Shown piece after piece: positions 8,023 through 16,861 of a stretch of 64,000 nucleotides of DNA. The notes under the pieces are model-generated. The model was not told the DNA's origin and searched no databases. It worked only from the letters and a program-made list of their open reading frames with translations. Position 1 is the first letter of the stretch, and each line of letters begins with the position of its first letter. A program made the position numbers and the translations under genes. This DNA is from Verrucomicrobiota bacterium (GTDB taxonomy: Bacteria; Verrucomicrobiota; Verrucomicrobiia; CAIQCK01). Location: the NCBI GenBank assembly GCA_016235595.1, contig JACRJX010000032.1, positions 100,633 to 164,632 of the forward strand. Direction: 5' to 3'.

Positions 8023-9015
8023 ATGGCGGATTTACGAATTGCTTTTGTCGGCGCAGGCGGAATGGCCCAGCGCCATCTCAAGACACTCACGAGCTTGCTC
8101 GGCGAGAAACCGGTTGCGGCGGTGTGCGACACGGATCGCGCCAAGGCAAGCGCGGCGTGCGCGACCTACGGCGGCGCCGCTTACGAGGACGTCGCGCTGA
8201 TGTTGAAAGCGGAGCCGATTGACGTGATGTTTATCTGCACGCCGCCGTTTGCGCGCGAGGAGCCGATCAAGTTGTGTTGCCGGAAAGGCCTCCCGTTCTT
8301 CTGCGAGAAGCCGCCGGCGGCGGATTTGAAGGCGGCGGGCAAGATTGCCGAGGCGGTGGCGAAGTCGGGCGTGGTTCATTCGGTGGGCTTCATGTATCGG
8401 CACGCGGAGATGGTGGAGGAATTCAAGCGGTGGTTCGAGGGACAGGTGGTGACGAGCGCGGTGTCGCAGATGGCGTGCGGCTTGTTGTTCGAGCCGGACT
8501 CGCTGGGGTGGCGCAAGCTGGCGGACCAGGGCGGCGGGCCGCTGTTGGATCAAGCCATCAATCTGGTGGACATCATCCGCCTCGTCGCCGGGGAGATTGT
8601 GGAGGTGCACGCTTTCGGGTCGAATCAACTGACGCCCCGGAGCGAGACGCTGACGGTGCCGGAGACGGTCACGCTGGCTTACCGGCTCGCCAACGGCGCG
8701 GTGGGTTGCCATTACCATTCGTGGACACAGAAGGGTTGGACTTGCCAGTTGGAATTGCGCACCGCTGACAGCCGCGCATCGCTGGACTTTGCCGCCGGCA
8801 AAGCCGATGGCACCATCAAGGGCGAAGCGAAAACCGCCGGCTCGCCAAAGGATTACTACGTCACTGAAATCGAGCGATTCTTGCAGGCGGTGCGGGAAAA
8901 GAACCCGGCGCTGGTCCGCTCGACGTATGCGGACGCAGCGAAGAGCCTCGCGGTGGTGCTGGCGGCCAGCCGCTCGCTGGAAACCGGCAAACCGGAGCGC
9001 GTGAAAGAGGTTTAA
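8023..9015 (+). CDS. Gfo/Idh/MocA family oxidoreductase
   Basis: A 330-residue cytoplasmic NAD(P)-dependent dehydrogenase of the sugar/inositol type. The N-terminal Rossmann motif is IAFVGAGGMAQRHL (residues 5-18). The nicotinamide/substrate-side EKP motif is FFCEKPPAADLKAAG, followed by HSVGFMYRH and the C-terminal dimerising sheet (DQGGGPLLDQAINLVDIIRL). There is no leader peptide, unlike the Tat-exported paralogues at 44.3, 49.1, 50.4 and 59.7 kb. GAAAGGA lies a few bases before the ATG. The next gene starts 3 nt after its stop, so they are probably co-transcribed. The substrate is unknown. Confidence 0.88.
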   Translation: MADLRIAFVGAGGMAQRHLKTLTSLLGEKPVAAVCDTDRAKASAACATYGGAAYEDVALMLKAEPIDVMFICTPPFAREEPIKLCCRKGLPFFCEKPPAADLKAAGKIAEAVAKSGVVHSVGFMYRHAEMVEEFKRWFEGQVVTSAVSQMACGLLFEPDSLGWRKLADQGGGPLLDQAINLVDIIRLVAGEIVEVHAFGSNQLTPRSETLTVPETVTLAYRLANGAVGCHYHSWTQKGWTCQLELRTADSRASLDFAAGKADGTIKGEAKTAGSPKDYYVTEIERFLQAVREKNPALVRSTYADAAKSLAVVLAASRSLETGKPERVKEV

Positions 9016-9018
9016 CCG

Positions 9019-10149
9019 ATGTCGGTCCCAACGAGCGAGCGCAGGGGAGTGGACGACGCCAGCCGTCCGTCGGGTTTCCCGCTCGTTCGTCTTTTCGTCG
9101 TTTGTTCGGCGCCGGTCGCGTTGCTGTCGCTTTGCGGTTGCGCAGGGTTGCAGGATGCGCGCTCGGAACGGCTGCCACCCACCAGCGTCGAGCAAATGCG
9201 GGCGCAGCGTGTGCAACCGGAGATCGTCGGTTTTAGCGCGATGAAGGTCGGCGAAAACGCGATCAGCTATATGGCGCATTCGTGGCTGGACGGCGCGGAG
9301 ACGACGACGCTGCCCATGACGGACGCAATGAACCGGGGTGATACACACGCCATGGTGGACGTGGTGTTAAATGGCAAGGTGCGCGTGCCAATGCTGGTGG
9401 ACACGGGCGCGGCGTCGGACGTGCTCTCACCGTCACTGGTGGAGAAGCTGAAGTTGCCGCTGTTCGACACCGGCAACCAGACAGCGACGGTGCGCGGTGT
9501 GGGCGGCGAGCAGGCTGTTTTTCCCGGGGCGTTGTCGAAGATGCAGCTTGGCGGCATTGAGATCCATAACTCGGTGGTGGTGGTGCTGACCGAGCAATAC
9601 CGGCAATACGGGCTGGGCATGTTTCGTGGCGAGACCGTGGACAACGGCATCATCGGGATGACCACACTGGGCCGGTTCCGGTGGGTGACGTTCGATTGGC
9701 GGCGGCGGCAGTTGACGCTCGGCCGCGTCGGTGACTACAAACCCGACAAGCAAAAGCTGGCCGATGAGATCCCGTTCAATGTGGTTTACGGCAAACTTGT
9801 GGTTGGCGCCGAGATCAACAAGGCCAAGAAGAAATCGTCATTGAGCCTGATGCTCGACACGGGATCGGATGACGAGATGATGGTGCCGATGAAGGTGGCA
9901 CAGGAGTTGGAGTTGTTCGATCTGTCAGCACCTCCGGCCAACCGGCGATGGATCACCGGCGTGGGCGGCTCGTATGTCGGCTCCCCCTTCGTGGTCAATG
10001 TGGTGAAGATTGGGCGGCTGCAGTTCATGAAGGTCAGCGGCCACACCGTGCCGGACAATATCTGCGGTGTGCTTGGCAACAAGCTGATGCGGCAGTTCAA
10101 GACGACGTTTGACTTCGCGCATCAGCGGCTGGTGTTTGAGCACTATTGA
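9019..10149 (+). CDS. Two-domain retropepsin-like aspartic protease, predicted lipoprotein
   Basis: A 376-residue protein with two aspartic-protease half sites, PMLVDTGAASDVLSPSL and SLMLDTGSDDEMMVPM, about 155 residues apart. Each is followed by a hydrophobic-hydrophobic-Gly block (GIIGMTTLGRF; GVLGNKLMRQF), the flap/psi-loop pattern of retropepsin-like domains. The two halves could fold as a pepsin-like intramolecular dimer. The N-terminus has a hydrophobic segment ending LLSLCGCAG, where the second Cys could be a lipobox Cys, so envelope anchoring is likely. It is possibly translationally coupled to the upstream oxidoreductase. Its substrate is unknown. Confidence 0.75.
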   Translation: MSVPTSERRGVDDASRPSGFPLVRLFVVCSAPVALLSLCGCAGLQDARSERLPPTSVEQMRAQRVQPEIVGFSAMKVGENAISYMAHSWLDGAETTTLPMTDAMNRGDTHAMVDVVLNGKVRVPMLVDTGAASDVLSPSLVEKLKLPLFDTGNQTATVRGVGGEQAVFPGALSKMQLGGIEIHNSVVVVLTEQYRQYGLGMFRGETVDNGIIGMTTLGRFRWVTFDWRRRQLTLGRVGDYKPDKQKLADEIPFNVVYGKLVVGAEINKAKKKSSLSLMLDTGSDDEMMVPMKVAQELELFDLSAPPANRRWITGVGGSYVGSPFVVNVVKIGRLQFMKVSGHTVPDNICGVLGNKLMRQFKTTFDFAHQRLVFEHY

Positions 10150-10157
10150 GTTCGTCG

Positions 10158-10207
10158 AAGCGCCGGGGGAGTTCCAGGTCTCGATCCAGTGAGAGCGCCC
10201 GGCGCTT
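10158..10207 (+). terminator. Hairpin after the protease gene
   Basis: AAGCGCCGGG (10158-10167) pairs perfectly with CCCGGCGCTT (10198-10207), but the loop is 30 nt and there is no T-tract. It starts 9 nt after the stop at 10149, which favours a termination or mRNA-stability role. Confidence 0.4.
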
Positions 10208-10303
10208 GCGTTCCACTTTTGGAATCGGGGGTGGGTGGCTGGAGTTCCCCCAATGCCCGGAGATTGGAATCTGAAGTTTTCTTTTACGCATCGCACTCCG
10301 TTC

Positions 10304-10331
10304 TTGTTCCGCGCGGCTCACGGTCTATAAT
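10304..10331 (+). promoter_or_regulatory. Candidate promoter of the ribulokinase gene
   Basis: A perfect TATAAT (10326-10331) lies 16 bp downstream of a weak -35 TTGTTC (10304-10309). The start site would leave only about a 14-nt leader before the ATG at 10352, with no obvious Shine-Dalgarno sequence. Confidence 0.4.
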
Positions 10332-10351
10332 TCAGCCCGTAGTAAATAACG

Positions 10352-12031
10352 ATGAACACCAAATACGTTCTTGGATTGGATTTCAGCACCTTGAGTGGAC
10401 GCGCGTTGTTGGTGCGCGTCGCCGACGGCAAGGAAGTGGCCAGCGCGGTTCACCACTATGCCAGCGGCGTCATCACCCACAGACTGCCGAACGGCGCGGG
10501 AACAGCGAATCTGCCGCCGAATTTCGCGCTGCAAGATCCGAAAGACTACCTCGACGTGTTGAAGACCGCCGTGCCGGCGGTGATGCAACGTGCCGGCGTG
10601 CGCCCGGAGAACATCATCGGCATCGGCACCTGTTTTACCGCCAGCACGTTGCTGCCAGTGGAATCCGACGGCACGCCGCTCTGCCTGATGCCGCAATGGC
10701 GCTCCAATCCGCACGCGTGGGTGAAGCTCTGGAGCCACCGCGCTGCACAACCGCAAGCCGACCGCATCAATGAGGTCGCCCGCCAGCGCCAGGAGGAGTT
10801 TCTCAAGCGCTACAACGGACGCTACTCAGCCGGCTGGTTTTTTTCCAAACTGCTCGAGATCGTTGAGAAAGCGCCGGAGGTTTACGACGCCGCCGACGAG
10901 TTCATCGAGGCCAGCGATTGGATTGTGTGGCAGCTTGTGGGCCACTCGCGCCGCAACAACAGTGCTGCCGGCTACAAGGCGATGTGGCTCAAGGACAAGG
11001 GCGGCTATCCGCAATTCGATTTCTTCAAGGCTCTGCATCCGAAACTGGAGCACCTGCTCGACGAGAAGCTCGGCGGGCTGGAGGTCTATGAGATCGGCGC
11101 CAACGCCGGCGGCCTCAGCCGCAAGGGCGCGGCGCTGACGGGCTTGAAGGAAGGCACGCCGGTGGCTGTGGGTATTGTGGACGCCCACGCGGCGGTGCCG
11201 GCTTGCGGTGTGATCGAGCCGGGCCGGCTCTGCATGGTGGCGGGTCCGCGCATTTGCCACGTGCTGCTGGCGAAAGAACGGCGCGACATCGAGGGCGTCG
11301 GCGGCTGTGTCGAAGACGGCATCGTGCCCGGCACGTGGGGTTACGAAGCGGGTCAGACTTCGGGCGGCGAATTGCTTGGGTGGTTCTGCGAGGCGCTGCC
11401 GACGGAAATCCGCCTCGAAGCAGAGCGGCGAAGGCTCACCGTGCAACGGCTGATGGAAGAGCGCGCGGGGGCGTTGAAACCGGGCCAGTGCGGCGTTCTG
11501 GGGCTGGACTGGTGGAGCGGCAACCACTGTGTGCTGATGGATCCAAACCTCAGCGGCATGTTACTCGGCTTGACGACGAAAACAGAACGGCACGATATCT
11601 ATCGTGCGCTCATCGAAGCGACGGCGTTCGGTGTCCGCAAGATCGTCGAGACGTTCACCAAGGCCGGTCTGGAGGTCCACGACATGGTCGCCTGTGGTGG
11701 CTTGCCGGAGCAGAACAAACTGCTGCTGCAAATCATCAGCGATGTCACCGGCAAGCCGGTTCACGTGGCCGAATCCTCCCACGCCGCGGCGCACGGCGCG
11801 GCAATGCATGGCGCAGTAGCCGCCGGCAAGACCGCGGGCGGCTATCCGACGCTCCAGGATGCGGCGCGGCACATGGCGCACGTGCGAGCGGACTATTACC
11901 GGCCTCACAAGGCCTCACACGAGATTTACAATCAACTTTACGCGGAATACGAAAAACTGCACGATTACTTCGGTCGCGGCGTCAACCCGGTGTTGAAGAC
12001 ACTGAAACGGCTCAAGACCAGCGCCGCATGA
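10352..12031 (+). CDS. araB: Ribulokinase
   Basis: A 559-residue FGGY-family sugar kinase matching AraB in length and blocks. The N-terminal phosphate motif is VLGLDFSTLSGRALLV. Other blocks are GIGTCFTASTLLPV and MPQWRSNPHAWVKLWSHRAAQPQADRIN, then YSAGWFFSKLLE, and the second FGGY signature region MVACGGLPEQNKLLLQIISD followed by HAAAHGAAMHGAV. AraB phosphorylates L-ribulose to L-ribulose 5-phosphate with ATP. The usual partners araA and araD are absent here. Neighbours are an FHA protein and a sugar epimerase, so it may serve L-arabinose or another ketopentose released from plant polymers. It has its own TATAAT-type promoter. Confidence 0.9.
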   Translation: MNTKYVLGLDFSTLSGRALLVRVADGKEVASAVHHYASGVITHRLPNGAGTANLPPNFALQDPKDYLDVLKTAVPAVMQRAGVRPENIIGIGTCFTASTLLPVESDGTPLCLMPQWRSNPHAWVKLWSHRAAQPQADRINEVARQRQEEFLKRYNGRYSAGWFFSKLLEIVEKAPEVYDAADEFIEASDWIVWQLVGHSRRNNSAAGYKAMWLKDKGGYPQFDFFKALHPKLEHLLDEKLGGLEVYEIGANAGGLSRKGAALTGLKEGTPVAVGIVDAHAAVPACGVIEPGRLCMVAGPRICHVLLAKERRDIEGVGGCVEDGIVPGTWGYEAGQTSGGELLGWFCEALPTEIRLEAERRRLTVQRLMEERAGALKPGQCGVLGLDWWSGNHCVLMDPNLSGMLLGLTTKTERHDIYRALIEATAFGVRKIVETFTKAGLEVHDMVACGGLPEQNKLLLQIISDVTGKPVHVAESSHAAAHGAAMHGAVAAGKTAGGYPTLQDAARHMAHVRADYYRPHKASHEIYNQLYAEYEKLHDYFGRGVNPVLKTLKRLKTSAA

Positions 12032-12117
12032 GCCGGCTGGCCGGCAAGCGCTGATGTTTTGGCTTGCCGAGCAGCGCGGCAGCGGCGTAGTTTTCGCAGC
12101 AACGCGAGACAACTACC

Positions 12118-12633
12118 ATGCCTAAGCTCGTCCTTCTCATACAGGGAAAGCCCGTCAACGAGTTCCCGCTTTCCGGTGACACGGTGACGGTGGGCCGCGC
12201 TCCCGACAACGCGGTCCAGATTGCTGATGATTCGGTTTCCAGTCACCACGCCGAACTGATCGTGGAAAGCGGAAGCTATGTGGTGCGGGACATCGGTTCC
12301 ACCAACGGCACCAAGGTCAACAACGAGCAACTCCCGCCCAACCAGCCGCGCAAGCTGGTGGGAGGCGAGGTGGTGAAATTCGGCGGCATGGAGTGCCGCT
12401 ACGACAGCGAGGGCAAGCGCCCCAGCAGCAAGCCGCTGCCGCCGGTCAAGGCGGGCGTGGATCTCAAGACCACTGCCACACGGCCAAGCACCATCTTCCA
12501 AAACGTTTCGCCGTTCAAAAAGAAGGTGGACAAGTCCAGCCGCACCATCCAACTCATCATTCTTTTGCTGGCCGTCGGCGCGCTCGGCTGCTTCCTCTTC
12601 CTTCTCTGGAAATTCCTCCAGATGACGCACTGA
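12118..12633 (+). CDS. FHA-domain protein with C-terminal membrane anchor
   Basis: A 171-residue protein. Residues about 20-75 carry the forkhead-associated phosphothreonine-binding signature: TVGRAPDNAVQI, then SSHHAEL and the RDIGSTNGTKVN loop with the conserved Gly-Arg, Ser, His and Asn. A proline-rich basic linker leads to a single transmembrane helix near the end (IQLIILLLAVGALGCFLFLL). The FHA domain therefore faces the cytoplasm on a tail anchor. It probably reads Ser/Thr phosphorylation, but no kinase gene is adjacent. It follows araB by 86 nt on the same strand. Confidence 0.85.
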   Translation: MPKLVLLIQGKPVNEFPLSGDTVTVGRAPDNAVQIADDSVSSHHAELIVESGSYVVRDIGSTNGTKVNNEQLPPNQPRKLVGGEVVKFGGMECRYDSEGKRPSSKPLPPVKAGVDLKTTATRPSTIFQNVSPFKKKVDKSSRTIQLIILLLAVGALGCFLFLLWKFLQMTH

Positions 12634-12777
12634 CATCGTCGTGCGATGGTTTGCGCCCGGTGTTGCCTGTGAAAGCTGTCTTTGACGCATCGCCCGCGTC
12701 GCTAATTTTCTTGCCCGCGCTGCGCGCTTTCGCTATCTAGTTCGCGCTCGTTCAAACAACCAACGGAGAATATTTCT

Positions 12778-13797
12778 ATGGCTAGACCTGTCACACTTTG
12801 CGCCGGCCAGTGGGCCGACCTCACCTTCGATGTCCTCTGCCAGAAAGCGAAGTCTTTCGGCTACGACGGCATTGAAATCCCTTGCTGGGGCGATCATCTC
12901 GAAGTCATCAAGGCCGCCAAGGACAAGGCCTACTGCGACAGCCGCCACGAGATCCTCGCCAGACACGGCCTCAAGACCTGGGCCATCTCATGCCACCTCG
13001 TCGGCCAGGCTGTGTGCGACCAGATTGACGAGCGGCACAAGTCCATCCTCCCCCCGCACGTCTGGGGCGACGGCAAACCCGACGGCGTCCGCAAGCGCGC
13101 CGCCGAGGAAATGGTCCGCGCCGCGCAGGCCGCCAAGAACCTCGGCGTCAAGGTCGTCAACGGCTTCACCGGCTCCAGCATCTGGCCCTACCTCTACAGC
13201 TTCCCGCCGGTGCCGCAGGCGTGGATCGACAAGGGCTACGAAGACTTCGCCACGCGTTGGAAGCCGATCCTCGACGAATACAAGAAGCTCGGCATCCGCT
13301 TCGCGCTCGAAGTCCATCCGACCGAGATTGCGTTCGACATCGCCAGCACCGAGCGCGCCATCGAAGCCATCGGCGGTCACCCGGCGTTCGGCTTCAACTA
13401 TGATCCGAGCCACCTCGGCTACCAGGGCGTGGATTACGTCAAGTTCATCCGCCTCTTCGGCGACCGTATTTTCCACTGCCACATGAAGGACGTGTGGTGG
13501 GGCCACGGCGACGGCACGGTGGGCGTCTTCGGCGGCCACATCAACTTCGGCGACGCGCGCCGTTACTGGGACTTCCGCTCGCTCGACCACGGTGACATCA
13601 ACTTCGAGGAGATCATCGTCGCCCTCAACGACGTTAATTACCAGGGCCCGCTCAGCGTCGAGTGGGAAGACAGCCGTATGGACCGCGAGCATGGCGCCAA
13701 GGAAGCCTGCGCGTTTGTGCGGAAAGTGGACTTCCCGCGCAGCGCCCGTGCCTTCGACGCCTCCTTCGACAAGGAAGAACAGAAGAAGAAGAAGTAA
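12778..13797 (+). CDS. Sugar phosphate isomerase/epimerase (AP-endonuclease-2-type TIM barrel)
   Basis: A 339-residue xylose-isomerase-like TIM barrel. Motifs include [18 protein letters not shown] at the first strands, [27 protein letters not shown] (metal-ligand Glu and His), [17 protein letters not shown] (Asp, His), [12 protein letters not shown] and [11 protein letters not shown] (final Glu). These are the divalent-metal ligands of the family, which catalyses ketose epimerisation or isomerisation and inositol/keto-sugar conversions. The exact substrate is not predictable. An ACGGAGA sequence precedes the ATG. The gene is followed by a strong hairpin terminator. Confidence 0.85.
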   Translation: MARPVTLCAGQWADLTFDVLCQKAKSFGYDGIEIPCWGDHLEVIKAAKDKAYCDSRHEILARHGLKTWAISCHLVGQAVCDQIDERHKSILPPHVWGDGKPDGVRKRAAEEMVRAAQAAKNLGVKVVNGFTGSSIWPYLYSFPPVPQAWIDKGYEDFATRWKPILDEYKKLGIRFALEVHPTEIAFDIASTERAIEAIGGHPAFGFNYDPSHLGYQGVDYVKFIRLFGDRIFHCHMKDVWWGHGDGTVGVFGGHINFGDARRYWDFRSLDHGDINFEEIIVALNDVNYQGPLSVEWEDSRMDREHGAKEACAFVRKVDFPRSARAFDASFDKEEQKKKK

Positions 13798-13842
13798 ACG
13801 TCGCAGTGATTTGGCCGTCGTCCGCACCTCGTGACGCGGCAG

Positions 13843-13893
13843 AAAACTTTCCGCCAGCCCGGACGGCAGCGTTCAGGCTGGCGGAACTGTTTT
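13843..13893 (+). terminator. Rho-independent terminator
   Basis: TTCCGCCAGCC (13849-13859) pairs perfectly with GGCTGGCGGAA (13876-13886). The stem is extended, after a small bulge, by AAAAC/GTTTT and ends in TTTT (13890-13893). It lies 46 nt after the isomerase stop. Confidence 0.75.
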
Positions 13894-13959
13894 GGCCACC
13901 CGTGGCGCCTCATGTGCGCTGTTGGCACGGCGGCCCTGCTTGGCATAGAGTATCGCAGC

Positions 13960-14475
13960 ATGAAACCAACTCTCATTTTACTGGCATTGCTGGCCGTGGT
14001 TTCCATCACCATCGGTGAAGACAAACCCGCAGCCCCGGCCCAACGCGAAGGCTCCACCATGACCAACCAAGTCACCAAGACCGACGCCGAGTGGAAGAAG
14101 ATTCTCACCCCGGAGCAGTATCGCGTCCTGCGCGAGAAAGGCACCGAGCGGCCGTTCACCGGTGAATACTGGGACAATCACGACGTAGGCGTCTACCGCT
14201 GCGCCGCCTGCAATGCCGAGTTGTTCACCTCGGAGACGAAATTCGATTCCCGCTGCGGCTGGCCGAGTTTCTTTGCGGCAAAGGCCAAGCAAAACATCCG
14301 GCTGCAACCGGACAACAGCCACGGCATGCAGCGCACAGAGGTGTTGTGTGCTCGCTGCGGCGGTCATCTCGGCCACCTCTTCGACGACGGCCCCGCGCCG
14401 ACTGGCCAGCGTTACTGCATCAACTCCGTCTCCATCAAATTGGAAAAGAAGAAAAAGACGGAAGAGAAGAAGTAA
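13960..14475 (+). CDS. msrB: Peptide-methionine (R)-S-oxide reductase, exported
   Basis: This 171-residue protein repairs methionine-R-sulfoxide in proteins. The SelR/MsrB domain includes the two zinc CxxC pairs (RCAACNAE and LCARCGGH), the substrate block RCGWPSFF and the catalytic RYCINSVSI, where Cys is the nucleophile. A hydrophobic leader ([15 protein letters not shown]) precedes the domain, so the enzyme is probably periplasmic or anchored. The ATG at 13960 was chosen because the leader begins there; the frame is open further upstream but crosses the terminator. No MsrA domain is fused. The C-terminus is a lysine/glutamate-rich tail. Confidence 0.88.
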   Translation: MKPTLILLALLAVVSITIGEDKPAAPAQREGSTMTNQVTKTDAEWKKILTPEQYRVLREKGTERPFTGEYWDNHDVGVYRCAACNAELFTSETKFDSRCGWPSFFAAKAKQNIRLQPDNSHGMQRTEVLCARCGGHLGHLFDDGPAPTGQRYCINSVSIKLEKKKKTEEKK

Positions 14476-14518
14476 CCCCACCCGGCACAACCCGCCGCAC
14501 CTCGGCATCGTGCAGCCG

Positions 14519-15214
14519 TCAGTTCTTGCTGGGGAACGGCGAGGTGGCGGGTCTTCGTGTGCTGCCCGGCGTCTCGTGCTGGATCACGCTGACCCTGCGC
14601 TGCTGGGAGGGTGACGACACAGTGCTTTTCCGCGAGGTTCTTGAAGCAGCGGTCCCCGATCCGGCGTGAATGGTAATCAGCCCACCGGGAAACACCTCAA
14701 TGACCGGCACGATCACAACAGAGGGCGTGTTTTCCGACAACCACAGCCACCCCAGCCGCTGGTCGAACACCCAGTGGCCTGCAAGCTGATCTGACTGTGA
14801 CGGCGGCGGTGGCGTGGCAACTGGCGGCGCGTCGGCCGGCGGTTCTGCCCGTGCGGTCTCGCCAGCGGCGGCGGGCATGAGTAATTCCAGCGGATGTTGT
14901 TCCGGCGCGTTGGTGGCAACGTCACCGGGCGCGACGGCAGCGGACGGGGCCGATTGCGAGTCCAGCGCCACGGCAACCATCGCGAGCGCCTGGCTCAGCG
15001 CCGATTCCACGGCTGGTGGCGGTTGCGTCGCCTTGGATGGCTTGGGCGCCGCAACACGCTGCGCCAGATTCACGACCGGTTTTGCCCGCGCCTCGATCTT
15101 CTGTGCCTGCGGTGTTTCCGGAGAAAGTGTGCGAATAAACGATCCCACCATCCCAAAGAAAAGCCCCAGTCCGAACAACAACAGCCCGCAAATGATAGCC
15201 GTAACGCGACTCAT
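14519..15214 (-). CDS. Membrane-anchored hypothetical protein
   Basis: A 231-residue protein with one N-terminal transmembrane helix (VTAIICGLLLFGLGLFFGMV). A long alanine/proline-rich, probably disordered linker follows. Near the C-terminus a short folded-looking block reads WVFDQRLGWLWLSENTPSVV, then VFPGGLITIHAGSGTAASR. No known domain is recognised. The ATG at 15214 starts directly before the membrane helix; longer frames start upstream without support. It is convergent with msrB at a distance of 43 nt. Confidence 0.6.
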   Translation of the reverse strand: MSRVTAIICGLLLFGLGLFFGMVGSFIRTLSPETPQAQKIEARAKPVVNLAQRVAAPKPSKATQPPPAVESALSQALAMVAVALDSQSAPSAAVAPGDVATNAPEQHPLELLMPAAAGETARAEPPADAPPVATPPPPSQSDQLAGHWVFDQRLGWLWLSENTPSVVIVPVIEVFPGGLITIHAGSGTAASRTSRKSTVSSPSQQRRVSVIQHETPGSTRRPATSPFPSKN

Positions 15215-15376
15215 ACAAAACACCACCGTCCGGTTCTCTCCGGCGCATGGTAAGATGGTCGAACCACGCCCGGATGGCAACCCCGCGTTCAGACTTGGCA
15301 CCGGCAGTAGATCTGCCCAGACGGCTTGAAATACGCCGTCCGCCAGCCTGCGCAATAACGGCGGATTCTGTGCCGC

Positions 15377-16231
15377 CTACTTGAGAGCCTTCTTGAGGAA
15401 CTTCAGGCCCTTGACGGCGATATCCTCGCGGCTCGGCTCGATCTTGCGCCAGATCGCCGCGGCGCGCGCGATCACCTTCACGTCCTGCGTGAATGACTCG
15501 ATCACGACGTCGCCATCGTAGCGCACAGCCTTGAGCGCCTTTACAATGCCCGGCCAGTTAATGTGGTCGCCGCCCGGCGTGCCGCGGTCGCTGCCGCAGG
15601 CGTGGAAATGCGCCAACAGTTTGCCGGCCTTGCGAATGGCGGCAGGTTGGTCCTTCTGCTCGATGTTCATGTGGAACGTGTCGAGGTGGAGTTTCAACAC
15701 CGGGCTGCCTACGTCGCGGATCATCTTCAGCCCCTGGTCCACCGTGTTGATGAAGTCGGTCTCGAAGCGGTTCAGCGGCTCCATGCAAATCTGCCGGCCG
15801 CGTTTCTCGGCGTAGGCGCAAAGTTCGCGGAGGTTCTTCACCACCGTCGCCCACTGCCGCTTGTATTCGTCCGCCGGCACCGCGTCGGCGCGGCCCACCG
15901 AAGAATACACCGGCCCGATGAGCGACGGGCAGCCGAGCACGACCATCTGGTCGAGCAGTCGCTTCATGTAGTCGAGCCCGGTCTTCTGCTGCTCCTTCGT
16001 CCCGCGCAGGTCGCGGTCGGGGCCGAGGCAGGCGCAGACCGAGCCGCACACGAGGCCGGCTTTGTCCAACTCGGCCTTCACGTGGGCCGGGTCAATGTGC
16101 GACGGGTCCTCGATGGGAATCTCGACGCTGTCGAATCCCCAGCGCTTGAAGGTCTTGAAGAGCTTGGTGCTGTCGTTGGTGAAGGGCGACGTGAACAGAA
16201 AGGAGTTGATGCCGAATCTCATGGTGACCAC
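15377..16231 (-). CDS. Sugar isomerase/epimerase, D-tagatose/D-psicose 3-epimerase-like
   Basis: A 284-residue TIM barrel close in layout to ketose 3-epimerases. Blocks are MRFGINSFLFTSPF at the start, WGFDSVEIPIEDPSHIDP, CMEPLNRFETDFINT (catalytic Glu), KLHLDTFHMNIEQKD (Asp, His), LLAHFHACGSDRGTPG (His) and DVVIESFTQD (second catalytic Glu). Such enzymes interconvert ketohexoses at C3 using Mn or Co. The family also holds other keto-sugar epimerases, so the substrate is provisional. Either of the two in-frame ATGs (16231, 16222) could start it. It stands alone on the minus strand. Confidence 0.8.
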   Translation of the reverse strand: MVTMRFGINSFLFTSPFTNDSTKLFKTFKRWGFDSVEIPIEDPSHIDPAHVKAELDKAGLVCGSVCACLGPDRDLRGTKEQQKTGLDYMKRLLDQMVVLGCPSLIGPVYSSVGRADAVPADEYKRQWATVVKNLRELCAYAEKRGRQICMEPLNRFETDFINTVDQGLKMIRDVGSPVLKLHLDTFHMNIEQKDQPAAIRKAGKLLAHFHACGSDRGTPGGDHINWPGIVKALKAVRYDGDVVIESFTQDVKVIARAAAIWRKIEPSREDIAVKGLKFLKKALK

Positions 16232-16434
16232 GGTTCCGTTTGTGCCGATGGGCCGGCGAGTTGTTATTCGTTCAGCGCACCGCAGACCGTCCGGCGGTCA
16301 GCGGTTCGCCGCGCCCTTCAGGCTTGATGGCCGCGTTTGTAGGCCCATTGCGCCCGAAAGGCAAGCGGAACGAAGCGGCGCTGTCGAACACTCCCCACGC
16401 CTCCGCGTGCTGGGTAGTCCGGCGTCAGGCTCCA

Positions 16435-16776
16435 TCACTCTCCTGGCATATAACAAACGAAACTCAAATCTTTACGGAGCACAACAATTCCGTGATGGCC
16501 CGGAACGAATAACGGACGGCCATGCTCGTAACCAGCCGCAAACTCGACGAACACATTGTAACCATCTTTCGTCTTCTTGATCTTGTAGTAGCCATCTACA
16601 GGCTTCTTGTTCTTCTTCTCAACAAAACTGCGAGCGGCAGCAATGATCTTGCGCTCTTGTGGTGAGAAACGGCTGTCATCCGGTCGCCACATATCAGCAT
16701 AAGGCTCGCTCGATTTATCCGAACCCTGGCAATTGCACAGAGCAAGCAAACCGAAAATGACGATGACAGCACGCAT
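16435..16776 (-). CDS. Small predicted lipoprotein of unknown function
   Basis: A 113-residue protein with a lipoprotein-like leader (VIVIFGLLALCNCQGS). Its mature part contains a basic helix followed by a beta-rich region (VDGYYKIKKTKDGYNVFVEF, then PGHHGIVVLRKDLSFVCYMPGE). This looks like a compact alpha+beta domain of the PepSY/NTF2 kind, but I cannot assign a family. The ATG at 16776 was chosen because the leader starts there. It lies 85 nt downstream of the helicase gene on the same strand. Confidence 0.5.
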   Translation of the reverse strand: MRAVIVIFGLLALCNCQGSDKSSEPYADMWRPDDSRFSPQERKIIAAARSFVEKKNKKPVDGYYKIKKTKDGYNVFVEFAAGYEHGRPLFVPGHHGIVVLRKDLSFVCYMPGE

Positions 16777-16861
16777 GGAATCAACATTGAGAGTCGAACG
16801 GCGGATTTGTCGCACAGCAGCGGAGCAGGAACAAGCGTGAAACTGTGGCCACGCTTTCCCA

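Noticed and set aside
8032..9348. 438-codon minus-strand open frame opposite the oxidoreductase and protease genes
   Set aside because: His/Arg-rich shadow frame spanning two unrelated genes.
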